NCBI RefSeq assembly: GCF_000347175.1 | Contig: NZ_ANIK01000119.1 | Coordinates: 1-19,239, forward strand | Source of the DNA: Leptospira alstonii serovar Sichuan str. 79601 | Lineage (GTDB): Bacteria > Spirochaetota > Leptospiria > Leptospirales > Leptospiraceae | DNA: 19,239 nucleotides | Direction of reading: 5' to 3' | Shown here: positions 1-12,392 of the stretch, piece by piece | How positions within the stretch are numbered: the first letter of the stretch is position 1 | Layout of the letters: each line of letters opens with the position of its first letter | Notes under the pieces: generated by a model | What the model saw: only the letters and a program-made list of their open reading frames with translations | Databases searched by the model: none | Told to the model about the DNA's origin: nothing | Position numbers and translations under genes: made by a program

Positions 1-76
1 TTTGTTTCTGTTTCATTGAAATGGACGATGGAAGCAGTTTTGTTAATAGCGACTATTGAATTTTTCAATAACTCTA
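1..76. mobile_element. Partial MITE-like inverted-repeat element, copy 1 (left end outside window)
   Basis: These 76 bases align without gaps to 12606-12681. I count 64 of 76 identical positions by hand (about 84%). The right end here reads GAATTTTTCAATAACTC followed by TA, matching the right terminal inverted repeat of the complete copy at 12579-12681. The left terminal repeat would lie before the window. The element has no room for a transposase, so if mobile it is non-autonomous. It sits about 40 bases upstream of the promoter of the AraC-type regulator gene. That it is a MITE rather than another intergenic repeat is inference. Confidence 0.6.
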
Positions 77-117
77 ATAAAGTCCTTTAAAATTATGGCC
101 TAATTTTTTTTGAAATC

Positions 118-146
118 TTGACTGAAAAGATTACTCTTGATACTAT
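118..146 (+). promoter_or_regulatory. Sigma-70-type promoter for the regulator-mltA pair
   Basis: TTGACT at 118-123 is a 5/6 match to the -35 consensus. After exactly 17 bases comes TACTAT at 141-146, a 4/6 match to the -10 consensus with the conserved first TA and final T. Transcription would begin near 152-155. This places a possible TTG start codon at 137 inside the promoter, and so argues for translation starting at 185 or 194. It is a pattern match only. Confidence 0.55.
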
Positions 147-193
147 TAACGGGCTTAGGCCGTATATTTAGGAAACAAAAAGAATTGATTCGG

Positions 194-1807
194 ATGTTTA
201 TTCGCTTACTGAAATTCAAACCCACGTTTAGCGGTCGTTTTCTTTCACTCGTTCTGCTCTTGTCTTTCGTCTCACCGAAAGTCCTTCATTCCACTCCTGA
301 ATCCGAAATCTGCGAGTTCGATCAAATAGAATTTGCGATGGACTCGGACGTATCGAACGAGGTCCCGAAAAAACCTAAAACAAATCTCGATTTTTCACCG
401 AAAGAAAGTTCGTTTTTAAAATTGGGTTTTATCAAAGAATCGGTTTGGATTCGATTCAACATCAAACAATATCCTAGATCCAGATGTTTCGTAAGAATTC
501 CTCAAGTAACGTTGGACGGAGCGGCGCTTTTTACGAATTCATCCGTTCAAATTTCCGGGGATCGTTTTCAATACGCGGAAAGGTCCGTTGACGATTATTA
601 TCCCGTTTTTCATTTGGAACCTCTGGAGGTTCAAAATGAAGACGGTAAATATTATCTCTGGATCAAAACGTCTTCGATCATCAACTTCCCAATTCTTTTA
701 GAATCCGGTTTGGAATATCAAAAGGGAAATTATTATAGAAACCTTTTGATCCTTTTTTCCCTTGTACTAAGTTTATTCGTCACTTTGTTGACCGGTTTCG
801 TCTATCGTCAAACTCTCGACCCGATCTATTTGAACATCGTCGGGTTTCTTGTATTTCTAACATTGGAGGGTTGGGCTTGTTTTGCAAACGGTTATAAATA
901 TCTATGGCCCAACGCGCCGGAATTTCAAAACATCACTCCTACACTTTTTGCTTTTCTGGCCCTCGCCTGTTCCGCTCACTTCATGGTTCAATTTCTTTCT
1001 CCGTCTTCGCTTCATAAAATTTTTCGGTTCCTTTTATCGGGAACCGCGATCTCAATCGTATTTTTAGCGATCGGTTCCTCTTTCATTGCAAATCGTCCGA
1101 TGGTCGTAAAAACTTTTTCATGGACCTTCGTTTGTGTTTCCACGTTAATCGCAATTGCGACGTTTTCCGTAATTCGTAGTTTTGCCCCCGCGCGAAAAAT
1201 CGCTCTTTGTATGCTTACGATCGTCGGAAGCGTATTAATTACAATTTTATACTATTTAGATTTTATAAAGTATCATGAATACTTCGTCCACGCCTACGTA
1301 TTGTCCATTCCTTCGATTTATATCATAGTAATGATAGGCCTCAGGGATCGCGAAAAATTCGTAAAAAGAAAATTTTTGAGCCGCGCTTACGATATCCGAC
1401 AGATGCAGGAAAAACTAAAGACTCCCGTTCTACTATCCAACGCGGAATTTCAAAACAAAACTCCTTCGCTTCAATTCAGCTTGGACCATCTATTGAAGGT
1501 GGAAAGAATCTTTAAGAATTCCGAATTGAGCAAGGAAGATCTCGCTGAAATTCTCAAAATCACACCTCGCGATTTGGACCGATTCGTTCGGGAATTTTCG
1601 AAAGCTCAGTCGTTTGAAAGTTACGTCAACGAGTACAGAGTGGAAGAAGCGAAACAGCTTTTGAAAACCAGAACCGATTTGAAACAATCGGAAATCGCAC
1701 ACAGAGCGGGTTTTATTTCCGGTAGAGAAATGGAAAAATCCTTTAAAACTTTAACGGGAATGACGTCTTCCGAATACAAATTGATGCTCTTTCCCGAATC
1801 CATCTAA
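194..1807 (+). CDS. Membrane-bound AraC-type regulator with 7TM-DISM sensor module
   Basis: Numbered from the ATG at 194 (537 aa), residues 1-32 form a signal peptide. Residues ~35-180 form a beta-rich extracytoplasmic domain of the 7TMR-DISM extracellular type. Residues ~182-382 hold seven hydrophobic helices (7TMR-DISM_7TM). The last ~110 residues form an AraC/XylS-type double helix-turn-helix ([19 protein letters not shown], then [11 protein letters not shown]...FKTLTG). The protein should sense an extracytoplasmic ligand and bind DNA from the membrane, with no kinase or cyclase between; the ligand is unknown. The reading frame is open from a TTG at 137, but that codon lies inside the promoter. 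A TTG at 185 has a better-spaced AGGAAA (170-175) and is an alternative start. The stop is 2 bases before the mltA-like start, so the two are probably co-transcribed. The HTH family call is firm; the sensor call is good. Confidence 0.85.
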   Translation: MFIRLLKFKPTFSGRFLSLVLLLSFVSPKVLHSTPESEICEFDQIEFAMDSDVSNEVPKKPKTNLDFSPKESSFLKLGFIKESVWIRFNIKQYPRSRCFVRIPQVTLDGAALFTNSSVQISGDRFQYAERSVDDYYPVFHLEPLEVQNEDGKYYLWIKTSSIINFPILLESGLEYQKGNYYRNLLILFSLVLSLFVTLLTGFVYRQTLDPIYLNIVGFLVFLTLEGWACFANGYKYLWPNAPEFQNITPTLFAFLALACSAHFMVQFLSPSSLHKIFRFLLSGTAISIVFLAIGSSFIANRPMVVKTFSWTFVCVSTLIAIATFSVIRSFAPARKIALCMLTIVGSVLITILYYLDFIKYHEYFVHAYVLSIPSIYIIVMIGLRDREKFVKRKFLSRAYDIRQMQEKLKTPVLLSNAEFQNKTPSLQFSLDHLLKVERIFKNSELSKEDLAEILKITPRDLDRFVREFSKAQSFESYVNEYRVEEAKQLLKTRTDLKQSEIAHRAGFISGREMEKSFKTLTGMTSSEYKLMLFPESI

Positions 1808-1809
1808 AA

Positions 1810-2904
<1,095 letters not shown>

Positions 2905-2941
2905 ACGGTCCCGAATCTATATTCAGGATCAATTGTATTCC

Positions 2942-2958
2942 AATTATTTAAAATAATT
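2942..2958. repeat. AT-only palindrome after mltA
   Basis: AATTATTT and AAATAATT are perfect inverted arms around a single central A. The site is 37 bases after the mltA-like stop. It has no GC-rich stem and no U tract, so it is a poor terminator. It may be an AT-rich protein-binding site or chance in AT-rich DNA. Confidence 0.3.
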
Positions 2959-2960
2959 AG

Positions 2961-2995
2961 ATAACGACGCCTAACGCGGGGCTTATGCTCAAATA
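2961..2995 (-). other. attC-like fragment (speculative)
   Basis: On the minus strand the segment reads GCGTTAGGCGTCGTTAT. It contains GTTAGGC, which fits the integron attC R-box GTTRRRY; GCCTAAC at 2969-2975 on the plus strand fits RYYYAAC. It lies 3' of the minus-strand cysteine-rich gene, the expected order for a cassette (gene then attC). A similar stretch, GCGTTGGCGTATAAC, occurs on the minus strand near 14044-14059. A full second box at the expected distance was not found, so this is at best a degenerate site. Confidence 0.15.
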
Positions 2996-3065
2996 CGGCA
3001 CTCTATTTTATAAGGATCAGTGGGACAAATGTGGTAAACAACTTCCTCATCCACGATTCATACAA

Positions 3066-3105
3066 GATTCTCTCCGATCTGAAAAATTCCAAAACGGAGA
3101 GAATC
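3066..3105. repeat. 11-bp perfect inverted repeat, possible terminator
   Basis: GATTCTCTCCG (3066-3076) and CGGAGAGAATC (3095-3105) are perfect complements separated by 18 bases. The hairpin begins 8 bases beyond the stop codon of the minus-strand cysteine-rich gene, the right place for a transcript end. Read on the minus strand, the sequence after the stem has only a weak U-rich stretch, so intrinsic termination is uncertain. Confidence 0.45.
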
Positions 3106-3112
3106 GTTTCGA

Positions 3113-3415
3113 TCAAAAGGGATGTTTTTTATCGCAATCCGCTTCGCAAGTCGCCTTGGATCCCACACAAAGCAGAGGATTAAACAAAGTACTCAAAAGA
3201 GAATTCGAGGAGCGCGAACTTGTCGCAGAACCGCTCGAATTTTTTGAACCGCCTTCCAACAACGAAGAAATCAATAAAGAAGCCGCCAAACAATCCGAAT
3301 CAGCCGACTTACAATAATTATCCTCGTAACATTTCTGACGTGGGGAAACCTCGGAACATCGGGAGGCAAATAACGTTAAAGCTACGACTAACGTAACGAC
3401 ATGAATTTTTTTCAT
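3113..3415 (-). CDS. Small cysteine-rich putative lipoprotein, unknown function
   Basis: The 100-residue product has a Lys-Lys start and a strong hydrophobic core (VVTLVVALTLFAS, residues 6-18), followed by Cys20. Arg at position -1 (LFASRC) is unusual for a lipobox. The mature part carries six more cysteines in two groups of three: C29, C35 and C42, then C83, C90 and C94. Between them is a Ser/Leu/Gly-rich linker (about 43-82). Six cysteines in an exported protein suggest three disulfides. The start has an AGGG ribosome-binding match just upstream, and the signal peptide supports this strand over the overlapping plus-strand reading. It is transcribed divergently from gcvT. I recognise no family and assign no function. 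That it is a real exported protein is likely; lipidation is uncertain. Confidence 0.6.
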   Translation of the reverse strand: MKKIHVVTLVVALTLFASRCSEVSPRQKCYEDNYCKSADSDCLAASLLISSLLEGGSKNSSGSATSSRSSNSLLSTLFNPLLCVGSKATCEADCDKKHPF

Positions 3416-3807
3416 AAAACCCTGCTGTTTGTCCTTTTAATAATGTAAAATTAAGTTTTGAGAACTCCGTAAAATAAACGTATAAACTTGAGATTTTCCT
3501 GCAATCAAATTATCACTTCACCGATTCCAAATTTTTCGATTTTATCTTTTGAAAGAGTATTATAAAAAAATAATTTTTCAATTTGTTTTACTACGTTATT
3601 TGTCCTAAATCCAAAATCGCCCGGATATAAATCGTTTTTAGCGCTATTCATAAATCGGCAGCCGTAAAAGAACCGTTTTAAGGAAAGGGCGGATCAAGAT
3701 CTGCGCTTAAAAAAGAGCTCTAAATCCGGTTTAAAGACCGAAAATTTTCCCCAAAAATCCATTTGTCCCAATACGGAACTAGTAAAAATTGGTACCTGGA
3801 AAGCTTT
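3416..3807. promoter_or_regulatory. Divergent intergenic region and gcvT leader
   Basis: This 392-base gap must hold the promoters of the cysteine-rich gene (leftward) and of gcv (rightward). It is very AT-rich up to about 3660. No convincing promoter could be singled out. In the gcvT leader, 3685-3708 can fold as an imperfect hairpin: AAG-G-GCGGAT, CAAG loop, ATCTGC-G-CTT, with one G-G mismatch and one G-T wobble. No U tract follows it on either strand, so it does not look like a terminator. I do not see the tandem-aptamer pattern of a glycine riboswitch. Confidence 0.4.
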
Positions 3808-4923
<1,116 letters not shown>

Positions 4924-4940
4924 ATTAGGAAAAACTAATC

Positions 4941-5333
4941 ATGGCAGAAACGCAGGCACCCGCAGGTTATCTCTTTTCGGAAAAACACGAATGGGTTAAG
5001 GTGGAAGGAGACACGGCTCTTATCGGAATTTCGGACTTCGCTCAGTCCGCTCTCGGCGATATCGTATTTGTGGATCTTCCGAAAGCCGGAAAGAACATTA
5101 AACAATTTGAAACTTTCGGGACAATCGAATCGGTTAAGGCCGCGGAAGATTTATACGCTCCGATCGGCGGAGAAGTGATCGAATCCAATCCCGCTCTTTC
5201 CAAAAATCCGGGCGACGTCAACGCTAAACCGTTCGATTCCTGGATGATCAAAGTGAAGGGCTTTTCCCCTTCCGAACTGGAAAAACTCCTAAGTCCGGAA
5301 AAATACAAAAAACTCGTCGCCGGACTCGAATAA
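4941..5333 (+). CDS. gcvH: Glycine cleavage H protein (lipoyl carrier)
   Basis: The 130-residue protein carries the lipoyl arm that moves the aminomethyl group between P, T and L proteins. The lipoylation site is Lys66 in [19 protein letters not shown], with the conserved ESVKA core. The N-terminal [20 protein letters not shown] and the C-terminal [18 protein letters not shown] are family hallmarks, and the length is standard. An AGGA motif lies about 10 bases before the ATG. It sits between gcvT (17 bases) and gcvP (39 bases). Genes for the L protein and for lipoate attachment are not in this window and must act from elsewhere. Confidence 0.97.
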   Translation: MAETQAPAGYLFSEKHEWVKVEGDTALIGISDFAQSALGDIVFVDLPKAGKNIKQFETFGTIESVKAAEDLYAPIGGEVIESNPALSKNPGDVNAKPFDSWMIKVKGFSPSELEKLLSPEKYKKLVAGLE

Positions 5334-5372
5334 CATCAAAGTCTAATATAGAGAATTTAGAAGCAGGTGAAC

Positions 5373-8246
<2,874 letters not shown>

Positions 8247-8267
<21 letters not shown>

Positions 8268-8290
8268 TTTGTTAAACGAAGTCCGATAAC
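8247..8290. repeat. Alternating inverted repeats over the gcvP stop
   Basis: CCGATA (8247-8252), GTTATCGG (8257-8264) and CCGATAAC (8283-8290) occur in order. The middle arm can pair with the left arm (6 bp, 6-base loop) or with the right arm (8 bp, 18-base loop), so the two hairpins exclude each other. No U run follows on the plus strand (GAAAAAACGA instead). Intrinsic termination of gcv here is therefore possible but not well supported. Confidence 0.4.
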
Positions 8291-8496
8291 GAAAAAACGA
8301 ATCATGAAACGATTTGCTACACTGAAAACCTGCTACGCGATGAAGTTCGAATCATCAGAGACAAACCTTACCGTTCATACTCGAATTGTTTTTTTTGTAA
8401 TCGTCCTTTCTTGTTTGTGTTGGGTTTACTTTTTGGCAATTTCGAGTATTTTTCATTTTCAACGAAAGATTTTCCCTTTAGCTTGTTGTATCTCAC
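8268..8496. other. Intergenic gap after gcvP
   Basis: These 229 bases hold the right arm of the repeat above and then AT-rich sequence that must include the promoter of the hydrolase gene. No promoter could be picked with confidence. A 68-codon plus-strand reading frame (8304-8510) crosses the start of the hydrolase gene, has no ribosome-binding site and was rejected. Confidence 0.4.
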
Positions 8497-9471
8497 ATGA
8501 AGTCACTTAGAATCAACCCACGACTGATCCTTCTCATTTTTCTTTTCAGCTGTAAAAATTCAGACAAAGAAAACTCCCTGCTTTTAGCGGGAGCCTCCTT
8601 AATCATTGCGCAAGAACTTGAGGCTCAGAGTTTAATGTCCGGCCCTGTATCAATCGATCAAGAAGCGGAACTTACCAACTACAAATTTAAACTCTATAAT
8701 TCGACTCAAAAATTGACTTTGGAAGCTTACTTTTCCAAACCAGCAGGAATGGGCCGGTTTCCGTTGATCGTTATGATGCACGGTTGCGCCGGCGCGCATT
8801 CAAACAGCGACGCGAGTAAGGGAGTTTCTTCTCTTTATACGGAATGGGCCGATCGGGGAAAAAATCTGGGATATGCAACTCTTCTAATAGATAGTTTTAC
8901 GCCAAGGAACGCACCTCAAAATCAGTGTAGCAACGGAGCCAACGTTGGAACTTCGGAAGTAACCGACAGACCAACCGACGCCTACGCAGCAATTACTTAC
9001 GTCAAAAGGTCCAAAGTGATTAATAACGATCGAATCGTTTTGCTCGGATGGTCCCACGGAGGAAGCAGCGTGTTCTCCACGGTGGATACGAATTCTACTT
9101 TGCAATATCGTTCCGAAAATCGCAGACCGTTCAAGGCGGTGATTTCCTTCTATCCGGGATGTGGACTCAACAACGCTTTTGGCGGAATTTCCGGAAGTCA
9201 GTATCTTCCTTATACGCATATCAAGATTCTCGCGGCGGGCGCGGACCCGCTTTATACCGGCGGATATTGTAATACGAGAATTTCAAGAGCGCAAACGTTA
9301 GGCGCAAACGCGGCGACCAACAACTCGATCGCGATGACCGTTTATCCGAACACACATCATAGTTTTGACGAGGCCAAGGCGGTATCGTCCAAATTCGACG
9401 CAAACGATGTTGCGGCAAAACCGAACGCGGATCAAGAAGCGGTTAACTTCTTTCAATTGTACAATCCTTAA
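8497..9471 (+). CDS. Alpha/beta-hydrolase (dienelactone hydrolase-like) lipoprotein
   Basis: The 324-residue product begins with a lipoprotein signal (LILLIFLFSC, lipid Cys19). Residues ~60-320 show an alpha/beta-hydrolase fold: an oxyanion-type MMHGCAGAH (93-101), the nucleophile elbow GWSHGGS with Ser186, a probable acid Asp250 in AAGADPLY, and His287 or His288 in NTHHSFDEA. This order and the HGCAG motif are closest to the dienelactone hydrolase family. Members hydrolyse ester or lactone bonds, but the substrate cannot be read from the sequence. The mature protein should be membrane-anchored outside the cytoplasm. No clear ribosome-binding site precedes the ATG; the start is chosen because it gives the complete lipoprotein signal. 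Whether it shares a transcript with gcv is unclear, given the 229-base gap. Confidence 0.8.
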   Translation: MKSLRINPRLILLIFLFSCKNSDKENSLLLAGASLIIAQELEAQSLMSGPVSIDQEAELTNYKFKLYNSTQKLTLEAYFSKPAGMGRFPLIVMMHGCAGAHSNSDASKGVSSLYTEWADRGKNLGYATLLIDSFTPRNAPQNQCSNGANVGTSEVTDRPTDAYAAITYVKRSKVINNDRIVLLGWSHGGSSVFSTVDTNSTLQYRSENRRPFKAVISFYPGCGLNNAFGGISGSQYLPYTHIKILAAGADPLYTGGYCNTRISRAQTLGANAATNNSIAMTVYPNTHHSFDEAKAVSSKFDANDVAAKPNADQEAVNFFQLYNP

Positions 9472-9550
9472 GGGAAAAATAGGAGTTTGGACCTTGAAGT
9501 AAAATTTACCGTAAACCTTCACAATCAAATACTGAAACGCTCTCATTCGG

Positions 9551-9626
9551 TATAATCGGTAGATCCGCAAGTCTTCCGTAAAATACGAAAACTCATTCTA
9601 AAAGAATTGAATTGTTATATACAATT
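9551..9626 (+). promoter_or_regulatory. Possible -10 box and operator-like repeat before the DUF454 gene
   Basis: TATAAT at 9551-9556 is a perfect -10 hexamer, but no good -35 lies 16-18 bases before it. Closer to the gene, AATTGT (9610-9615) and ACAATT (9621-9626) are perfect inverted arms around TATAT, 15 bases before the ATG. That spacing would suit a repressor site or a short leader hairpin. Both are pattern matches in AT-rich DNA. Confidence 0.3.
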
Positions 9627-9641
9627 TCGATTCTATTCCAT

Positions 9642-10058
9642 ATGGAGAAAAAAGATTACGGCGACGAAGTCCGTTTGCATCGATCGAAGATCATTCGGTT
9701 TTTACTCTTTATCGCCGGTTCCGTTTCGTTAATCTTGGGGATTATCGGAATTTTTACGCCGATTCTTCCCACCACACCTTTTCTACTTTTATCCGCCGCT
9801 TGTTATGCGCGAGCTTCGCATCGATTTTACAATTGGCTCATGAACAATCGATACTTCGGTTCTTATATCCGCGATTGGAGAATTCATAAAATGATTCCTC
9901 TGAGAGCGAAGATCCTAGCGATTTCCATGATTTTTGTGACGATCGGAACCAGCGTATTCTTTTTTATTCCGATTTTAGCGGTAAAGATTCTCGTTTGTCT
10001 GATCGGAATTCTCGTCGTGATCTATTTGATCCGGATTCCTACGAAACCGAAAGTCTGA
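9642..10058 (+). CDS. DUF454 (YbaN-type) inner-membrane protein
   Basis: The 138-residue protein carries the DUF454 signature: LGIIGIFTPILPTTPFLLLS, then AACYARASHRFYNWLMNN and FGSYIRDWR. There is one hydrophobic segment before the signature and two near the C terminus (AKILAISMIFVTIGTSVFF and LAVKILVCLIGILVVIYLI). Its biochemical function is not known in general. The frame is open from a TTG at 9612, but that codon lies in an inverted repeat, so the ATG at 9642 (MEKKDYGDEV) is preferred. Neither start has a good ribosome-binding site. It converges with the metallo-beta-lactamase-fold gene; 144 bases separate them. Confidence 0.85.
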   Translation: MEKKDYGDEVRLHRSKIIRFLLFIAGSVSLILGIIGIFTPILPTTPFLLLSAACYARASHRFYNWLMNNRYFGSYIRDWRIHKMIPLRAKILAISMIFVTIGTSVFFFIPILAVKILVCLIGILVVIYLIRIPTKPKV

Positions 10059-10080
10059 ATCTTAGAGGAAGGCCGTCTGT

Positions 10081-10107
10081 ATAAAAAAGCGGGAATCAAA
10101 CGCTTCG
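10081..10107 (-). terminator. Candidate intrinsic terminator of the desaturase-MBL operon
   Basis: Read on the minus strand, AAGCG, a 9-base loop and CGCTT form a 5-bp stem whose 3' arm runs into a six-T tract and then AT. It lies about 100 bases past the stop of the metallo-beta-lactamase-fold gene, in the gap between convergent genes. The stem is short, so strength is doubtful. Confidence 0.4.
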
Positions 10108-10202
10108 TATTAATTTTAAGGAACCTTACTTCCAAATTACTTGGCGGGTCCAAAGGTAAATGCAAATTTTATAATATGCAAGAACTGCGTAGTTTCGGTA
10201 TA

Positions 10203-11354
10203 TTAGAAAATTCCCTTTGTTAAAATTTTTTTAAGACGACTTATCAAATTGGCAAACATAGGGAATCGAAAAGGCACATTCTCGGGAAAGGATGAAAAAC
10301 TCCGTAAGAAGTGAGTCCTAGAAAATTCTCCGGCGCTAAACAAACGCCCCGATTCATCCGTAAACCAAGTATACCATGACCACCAACTTTGCCACGGAAA
10401 CAAACAAGCTTCGATTACGGAATAAGGTAGTCCGCGTTTCTCGCCTTCCATCACTACATCGCGAGCCCATTCCATAAAACGAAGTTTATCCAGAATCATT
10501 CGTTTAGGATCCTTACGGCGAACTACAAAACGACTCCGTAGGATCGTTTCATCCGAAGTATAAACGTAACCGTGGGCGCCGATCATAGTGCCTATATCCA
10601 GTTCACAATAACTTTGTAATGTTCTAATCCAGTCGGCGCCGGACACATCGCGGTTAGGAGACGTAAATACTGTATGCATAAAAGAATCTCCGGCAAACAA
10701 TATGCGATGTTCAGGATCATAGAAGGAAGCGTGACCGTCGCAATGTCCCGGCGATTGGATTACCTGCAGCGAAATTGCCGGGGTATCGACCGTAGTTTCC
10801 AGAGATTTCATATTCTCCGTATCATTTGAAGTAGGCTGTCCGATAAATACTCTGCGCAGTATCGAAAGACTTTCCGGGTTCCGTACGGCTTGCAACGTGG
10901 TCGAAGTCGCATAAACCGGGATATTCAACTCGGAAAGAACCGTAGGGACGTTCCCGATATGTTCTTCGTGAGCGTGGGTAAGGACAAGCGTACGAATGTC
11001 TTTCGATCGGCTTACGACGTACTTTTTTATTTTTTTCCGACTAAAGGTAGGTCCCGGATCGAACAAAATATCCCGGTAATGAATAGCCGTAAAACGCTCC
11101 CCGAAAATTACGGATAGAAACAAAGAAGAAATATTGTTCATGTAGATTAATCGTAACGTATCCGACAGTAAAACGATTTCTTTATTCCAAGTCCATAATG
11201 CGGCCAATAGATTAGAGAAAGAAATTCCTATCTGCCGAACCAATATCCAGGGAAGAAAAATAAAAAATAAAGTCCAGTAACGTATCCAAAAACAAAAGAT
11301 TGTTTTTCGGTCGTTTTTCGGGAATAACGACTGAATAGACGGAAGCGATTTCAT
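10203..11354 (-). CDS. Metallo-beta-lactamase-fold hydrolase with hydrophobic N terminus
   Basis: The 383-residue protein has hydrophobic segments at about 19-40 and 43-55, then an MBL fold. The metal-ligand motifs are THAHEEHIGN (His127, His129, Glu131, His132), SPGHCDGH (His204), AGDSF (Asp223) and GAHGYV (His261). The usual HxHxDH carries Glu instead of Asp at 131; otherwise the ligand set is complete. After the fold comes a ~110-residue tail rich in Trp and Phe, with a run of tryptophans at 321-330, which resembles the C-terminal extension of glyoxalase II/RNase Z-like hydrolases. The substrate is unknown. The gene starts 4 bases after the desaturase stop on the same strand, implying co-translation and perhaps a shared lipid-related role; that role is inference. 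Confidence 0.8.
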   Translation of the reverse strand: MKSLPSIQSLFPKNDRKTIFCFWIRYWTLFFIFLPWILVRQIGISFSNLLAALWTWNKEIVLLSDTLRLIYMNNISSLFLSVIFGERFTAIHYRDILFDPGPTFSRKKIKKYVVSRSKDIRTLVLTHAHEEHIGNVPTVLSELNIPVYATSTTLQAVRNPESLSILRRVFIGQPTSNDTENMKSLETTVDTPAISLQVIQSPGHCDGHASFYDPEHRILFAGDSFMHTVFTSPNRDVSGADWIRTLQSYCELDIGTMIGAHGYVYTSDETILRSRFVVRRKDPKRMILDKLRFMEWARDVVMEGEKRGLPYSVIEACLFPWQSWWSWYTWFTDESGRLFSAGEFSRTHFLRSFSSFPENVPFRFPMFANLISRLKKILTKGIF

Positions 11355-11358
11355 TGGT

Positions 11359-12174
11359 TCAAAATAAAAATCGAATCGATTTAATTTCTTTTTTTTCGAA
11401 ATAGGGATCGAGTTGTTTTGCCAGTTTCGGCCAATTGTGGTGTGGAACCGTAGGATAGAGATGATGTTCCAAGTGATAGAGATGTTCCATAGCGATAAAG
11501 GAAGCCACTCTTCCGCGAAATAACCGAGTTTGTTTCAAAAGATCTTCCTGAAAAGGATCGTGCGGAATGTACGAAGTAAAAAAGGGTATTACCCAACTAC
11601 CCGCGATCATTAAACTCACATAAATTGAAAATATCGGAAATACATTATAAAGAATTAAAGCGCTTAGAATAATCAAAAAACATAATAAACCCTCTATCAG
11701 AACGATTATCCTTCTACTTCCGTCCGCTTTGAGGGCCCACAACCAGATCCTTCCCTGAAACGTAACCCCGCAAAACAAAACGCTTAAAAACGGCAACTTA
11801 GATGCGTTCCCCTCGACATCCTCATCAGCGGGAAAAGTTCGATGATGTTGTAAATGCGCCATTTGATAGGCATGACCGCTACGTAACGCTAAGAGTTCTA
11901 TTAAGGTCAAAAAAAAATGATTCCAAAATTTCGGAAGTTTTAGAGTACGATGAACCAAATCGTGAGAGATGGAGGCGTACGTAATGAAACTTAAATATAT
12001 AAGAATGCAAACGGAGAAAAACCAAAGATCCCTAATTGCACAATAGAAATAAACACCACAACAGACAAAAGGAATCAAGAGGGAACAAACGATTCTATAA
12101 AACTTTACATGCAATAAGTTCGGACTTAATTCGTTCAGTTTCGGTAAATCGGTAGGACGGCGTATCATTTTCAT
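11359..12174 (-). CDS. Membrane fatty-acid desaturase/hydroxylase family protein
   Basis: The 271-residue integral membrane protein carries the three histidine boxes of the di-iron desaturase superfamily: HDLVH (71-75), HLQHH (107-111) and HLEHH (234-238). A further His sits in IPHDPF (205) and a PHH at 244-246. Hydrophobic segments flank the boxes (about 26-48, 51-68, 83-98, 157-180, 184-203). Such enzymes use O2 and reduced electron carriers to desaturate or hydroxylate lipids or carotenoids. The HxxHH boxes and the small size do not decide between an acyl desaturase and a carotenoid hydroxylase/ketolase. The start at 12174 gives the first complete N terminus; a second ATG is two codons on. 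No strong ribosome-binding site is seen. The metallo-beta-lactamase-fold gene follows directly. A structured region lies about 80-220 bases upstream. Confidence 0.85.
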   Translation of the reverse strand: MKMIRRPTDLPKLNELSPNLLHVKFYRIVCSLLIPFVCCGVYFYCAIRDLWFFSVCILIYLSFITYASISHDLVHRTLKLPKFWNHFFLTLIELLALRSGHAYQMAHLQHHRTFPADEDVEGNASKLPFLSVLFCGVTFQGRIWLWALKADGSRRIIVLIEGLLCFLIILSALILYNVFPIFSIYVSLMIAGSWVIPFFTSYIPHDPFQEDLLKQTRLFRGRVASFIAMEHLYHLEHHLYPTVPHHNWPKLAKQLDPYFEKKEIKSIRFLF

Positions 12175-12253
12175 ACTGACTCAATTCCATGAGGTTACTT
12201 CAATCAAAAAATTCGTATTTAACGCGAATTCGATATAAGAAAGTTTGGGCGAA

Positions 12254-12293
12254 TCCGGCCCCTTTTTTTCTTACGGAAAAAAACGGAGCCGGA
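12254..12293. repeat. Long hairpin overlapping the terminator, upstream of the desaturase
   Basis: TCCGGC (12254-12259) pairs with GCCGGA (12288-12293), and the stem continues inward through C-rich/G-rich and T7/A7 tracts. On the minus strand this gives about 17 base pairs with one bulged G and one U-G wobble around a five-base loop. It uses the same bases (12277-12291) as the U tract and 3' arm of the intrinsic terminator at 12277-12309, so the two structures exclude each other. It starts about 80 bases upstream of the desaturase ATG. Confidence 0.55.
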
Positions 12294-12309
12294 CCGCGCT
12301 TTCGGCTCC
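12277..12309 (-). terminator. Strong intrinsic terminator on the minus strand
   Basis: Read on the minus strand, GGAGCCG (12309-12303), an 11-base loop and CGGCTCC (12291-12285) form a perfect 7-bp GC-rich stem, followed by G and seven T (12283-12277). This is a textbook intrinsic terminator. It does not sit behind an annotated gene: the nearest upstream gene on this strand ends at 12695, with a MITE-like element between. It therefore probably ends a short RNA or leader that starts between about 12390 and 12580. Confidence 0.7.
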
Positions 12310-12392
12310 AATCAACAAATTGAAGGATTACTCCAAAAGCGAAGTTCTTTCGTCATTCCAATTTGTTGATTCCGCTTCAATCGCTTTCGCAT
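12277..12392 (-). ncRNA. Candidate small RNA or attenuator leader
   Basis: On the minus strand a possible -10 box TATAAA lies at 12400-12395. A 13-bp perfect stem follows (AATCAACAAATTG at 12371-12359 with its complement at 12322-12310, 36-base loop), then immediately the intrinsic terminator. The predicted transcript is about 110 nt and ends in U7. No good -35 is seen. A 26-codon reading frame (ATG 12392, TGA 12314-12312) without a ribosome-binding site spans the stem and stops just before the terminator, so a leader peptide is also conceivable. The desaturase start is about 100 bases downstream. Structure is directly visible; the RNA itself is inference. Confidence 0.4.

Noticed and set aside
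137..193. TTG start at 137 for the AraC-type regulator
   Set aside because: It lies within the -35/-10 promoter (118-146) and has no ribosome-binding site; a signal peptide starts at the ATG at 194.
2985..3317. 110-codon plus-strand reading frame
   Set aside because: It is antisense to the cysteine-rich gene, which has a signal peptide and ribosome-binding match. The plus-strand product shows no domain or export signal.
3416..3807. Glycine riboswitch before gcvT
   Set aside because: Searched by eye for the conserved tandem aptamer pattern; not found. Only an unrelated imperfect hairpin is present.
8304..8510. 68-codon plus-strand reading frame with one hydrophobic stretch
   Set aside because: No ribosome-binding site, overlaps the hydrolase start out of frame, and the hydrophobic stretch can arise from T-rich DNA.
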